Shown: positions 38,575 through 40,740 of the stretch, in pieces
Layout: each line of letters opens with the position of its first letter
Position numbering within the stretch: the stretch's first letter is position 1
DNA from: an uncultured bacterium
GTDB lineage: Bacteria > Patescibacteriota > Minisyncoccia > Phycocordibacterales > UBA918
Direction of reading: 5' to 3'
DNA length: 40,740 bases
NCBI GenBank assembly: GCA_950073265.1
Contig: CATMPJ010000005.1
Span: forward strand, 1-40,740
Made by a program: the position numbers and the translations under genes
The notes under the pieces: model-generated
The model's database searches: none
Seen by the model: only the letters and a program-made list of their open reading frames with translations
Told to the model about the DNA's origin: nothing

Positions 38575-40740
38575 CCTGGCTAAAAGTAACAACCGCATAC
38601 ACGCTAGTCGGGGCGCTCGCATTCGCTGCGGTTTTTGCGGTTGTTCCGACTACGTACGCGCAGCCTGCCTACACTATCAACTACCAAGGTAAGCTCACTG
38701 ACGCTACTGGCTTAGCGGTGGCTGATGATAGTTACGACATGGAGTTCAAACTCTATGCCGTGAGTAGTGGCGGTACTGCGGTTTGGACTGAGACTAGGAC
38801 GGGCGGCAATCAGGTGAGTGTTGTGAATGGGTTGTTCTCAGTCATGCTCGGTGAGGTTGCCTCGCTTACTAGTGTCGACTTTAACCAGCCGCTGTGGCTT
38901 GGCGTCAACATCGAAAGTGATGGTGAGATGATACCGCGCAAGGCGCTCGGGACGGTGCCAAGTGCCTTTGAAGCGCAGCGGGTTGGTGGTGTAGCTTCAA
39001 GTAGCTTTTTACGTTCTGATGAAGCTGACACGGCTTCAGGATTGTTAACTTTTACTGGTGGATTAGTTTCAACTGCATCGTCAACGATAAACAGCTTAAC
39101 CACTAACATTGCTACCACCACTACGTTGATAATTAACGGCGAAGCGTTTACTGACTTAACCGGTGCCGGACTTTTAAATAATTCAGGAGTGCTTACCATC
39201 GACACTGCGTTTCTCGATCCACGATACGCGTCGACCACTGACTTTGATACTTCCGCCGAACTGGCTGCTATTTTGACTGACGAGACTGGTACTGGTAGTG
39301 TGGTGTTTTCTAACTCACCAACCTTTACCGGGACGGTCAGTGGTGCAGCAGCGAGTTTTTTAGGCAACATTTCCGCCGGCTCATTCACCGAAAACGGCAC
39401 GACGCTTTCCGGGCAATATTTCAAACAAGGCGGAAACTCATTCGCTACGCTAGCGACACTCGGTACCAACGACGCCAACGACCTTACTTTTGAAACCAAC
39501 AACACTCGTCGCATGACGATTGATGCGAGTGGGAATGTAGGGATTGGGACGACGAGTCCAGAAAATCTTTTAACCATACGAAGAAACGAAAGTGCTTCTG
39601 GTGGAGCAGGGGCAAGTCAGCTGGCTTTAGTGTCAGGTACTGGTGGGAATGTGCTTTTAGGATATAGAGTGGGGGGTATTGATTTCTTATCTAACGACCT
39701 TGGGGTTGTTAATACTGTAGCTCGTATTGAAGCTGTGGCTTCAGTTTCTCACAGCGGATCAAATTTTGATACAGACTTAGTATTTAGTGCGACGACTGGT
39801 ACAGCGCCTACTGAATACATGAGAATCAACAGTGAAGGCAACGTCGGGATTGGGACGACGAACCCTTCTGCCAAGTTAGAAGTAGCAGACGCTACGCAAG
39901 CTAAAATCAATGTAACAACAACCTCCGATACCCTTGATTCACTAATACAGCTACGCCGAGAACGAGTAGGTGGTGCAGTCACTCAAACAGGAGATTTGTT
40001 GGGTGAAGTACTAGCAATTGGACGAACCGCGTCAGATTTTAGTAACGGAGCAGCAGGAATTATTTTCCAGCAAGCCGGTGCAGGAACCTATGCTCAAGGT
40101 GATATTTTGTTTAACACTCGAAACTCTAGTGACACTTGGGGAACAAGGATGACAGTTAAGAGTGACGGCAACGTCGGGATTGGGACGACGGCTCCAGATG
40201 GCCCGCTGACAATTTCTGAAGGAGTGACAAACGTTAAAACAAAAATTGATGATAACTCCATCAGTTTTTCACGTGCTTCTGATGGAGGGTATCAAGGAAG
40301 TATTTCATTCAATGCCGTTGACACCATGACATATGGTTCTCGCGGCCCTCATCGATTCACTTCAAATGGTGCAGAAGTGCTTACTGTTCTGACGAATGGT
40401 AACGTCGGGATTGGGACAGCGAGTCCGGGAGCGAAATTAGATATATCTGCGGGCACAAACTTGAATCTTGGTGTTAGCCAGCTTGCCCATGCTAGCTATG
40501 TCAATGAGGGAATAGGTCTAACATTCACTCGTACTACTAGTGATTCAGATTTAATGGGTATCGGAGTCGTGGATAGTGATAAATTAGGGCTATTCTCTCG
40601 GCAGGGTATTATCTTTGGAACCGGTGGTTCAGGTGGTTACGATGCGACAACAGAAGTGATGCGAATTGTTGGTGCTGGCAACGTTGGCATCGGCACCACT
40701 AATCCAAGTACCTTCAAACTCCAGGTGGCTGGCAACGTCG
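38571..40740 (+). CDS. Secreted giant surface/tail-fibre-like protein, 3' end beyond the window
   Basis: Absent from the ORF track because no stop occurs. MTWLKVTTAYTLVGALAFAAVFAVVPTTYAQPAYTINYQGKLTDATG... with in-frame GNVGIGTTxP motifs at 39531, 39837, 40167, 40398, 40677, 40731. ATGA overlap with the upstream gene. Confidence 0.85.
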   Translation, partial: MTWLKVTTAYTLVGALAFAAVFAVVPTTYAQPAYTINYQGKLTDATGLAVADDSYDMEFKLYAVSSGGTAVWTETRTGGNQVSVVNGLFSVMLGEVASLTSVDFNQPLWLGVNIESDGEMIPRKALGTVPSAFEAQRVGGVASSSFLRSDEADTASGLLTFTGGLVSTASSTINSLTTNIATTTTLIINGEAFTDLTGAGLLNNSGVLTIDTAFLDPRYASTTDFDTSAELAAILTDETGTGSVVFSNSPTFTGTVSGAAASFLGNISAGSFTENGTTLSGQYFKQGGNSFATLATLGTNDANDLTFETNNTRRMTIDASGNVGIGTTSPENLLTIRRNESASGGAGASQLALVSGTGGNVLLGYRVGGIDFLSNDLGVVNTVARIEAVASVSHSGSNFDTDLVFSATTGTAPTEYMRINSEGNVGIGTTNPSAKLEVADATQAKINVTTTSDTLDSLIQLRRERVGGAVTQTGDLLGEVLAIGRTASDFSNGAAGIIFQQAGAGTYAQGDILFNTRNSSDTWGTRMTVKSDGNVGIGTTAPDGPLTISEGVTNVKTKIDDNSISFSRASDGGYQGSISFNAVDTMTYGSRGPHRFTSNGAEVLTVLTNGNVGIGTASPGAKLDISAGTNLNLGVSQLAHASYVNEGIGLTFTRTTSDSDLMGIGVVDSDKLGLFSRQGIIFGTGGSGGYDATTEVMRIVGAGNVGIGTTNPSTFKLQVAGNV

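Overview
The window looks like a chromosomal segment of a Candidate Phyla Radiation (Patescibacteria, Parcubacteria-like) bacterium. It holds one stand-alone, divergent 16S rRNA gene (~1776-3236), a tRNA-Ile(GAT), and peptidoglycan genes (murD, pgeF-like, murI, murC, murB, and a YkuD-like/D,D-carboxypeptidase fusion). It also holds rsmI, secA, obg, gatB, yvcK, a conjugation-type ATPase, a surface-glycan cluster (GT4 glycosyltransferases, flippase, O-antigen ligase with TPRs), a lysine-rich H1-like protein, two tandem HTH-TM proteins, and a repeat-bearing secreted giant protein that runs off the right edge. The strongest unusual signal links three observations. (i) The 16S 3' end keeps a perfect helix 45, but the canonical anti-Shine-Dalgarno CACCUCC is replaced by UAAUUCC. 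(ii) Most first-in-operon genes have a -10 hexamer (often extended TGN) only 6-11 nt before the start codon, as expected for leaderless mRNAs. (iii) Downstream operon genes start within about 10 nt of, or overlapping, the previous stop codon. Together these suggest an SD-independent translation system. Other notable items are a TrpR/YerC-like gene bracketed by two palindromes sharing an 18-bp core centred on GTTAAC, a tRNA gene inside its own terminator-like stem, a YkuD domain lacking its catalytic Cys, and several perfect short-loop hairpins inside coding genes. All calls are by eye; no database or folding search was run.
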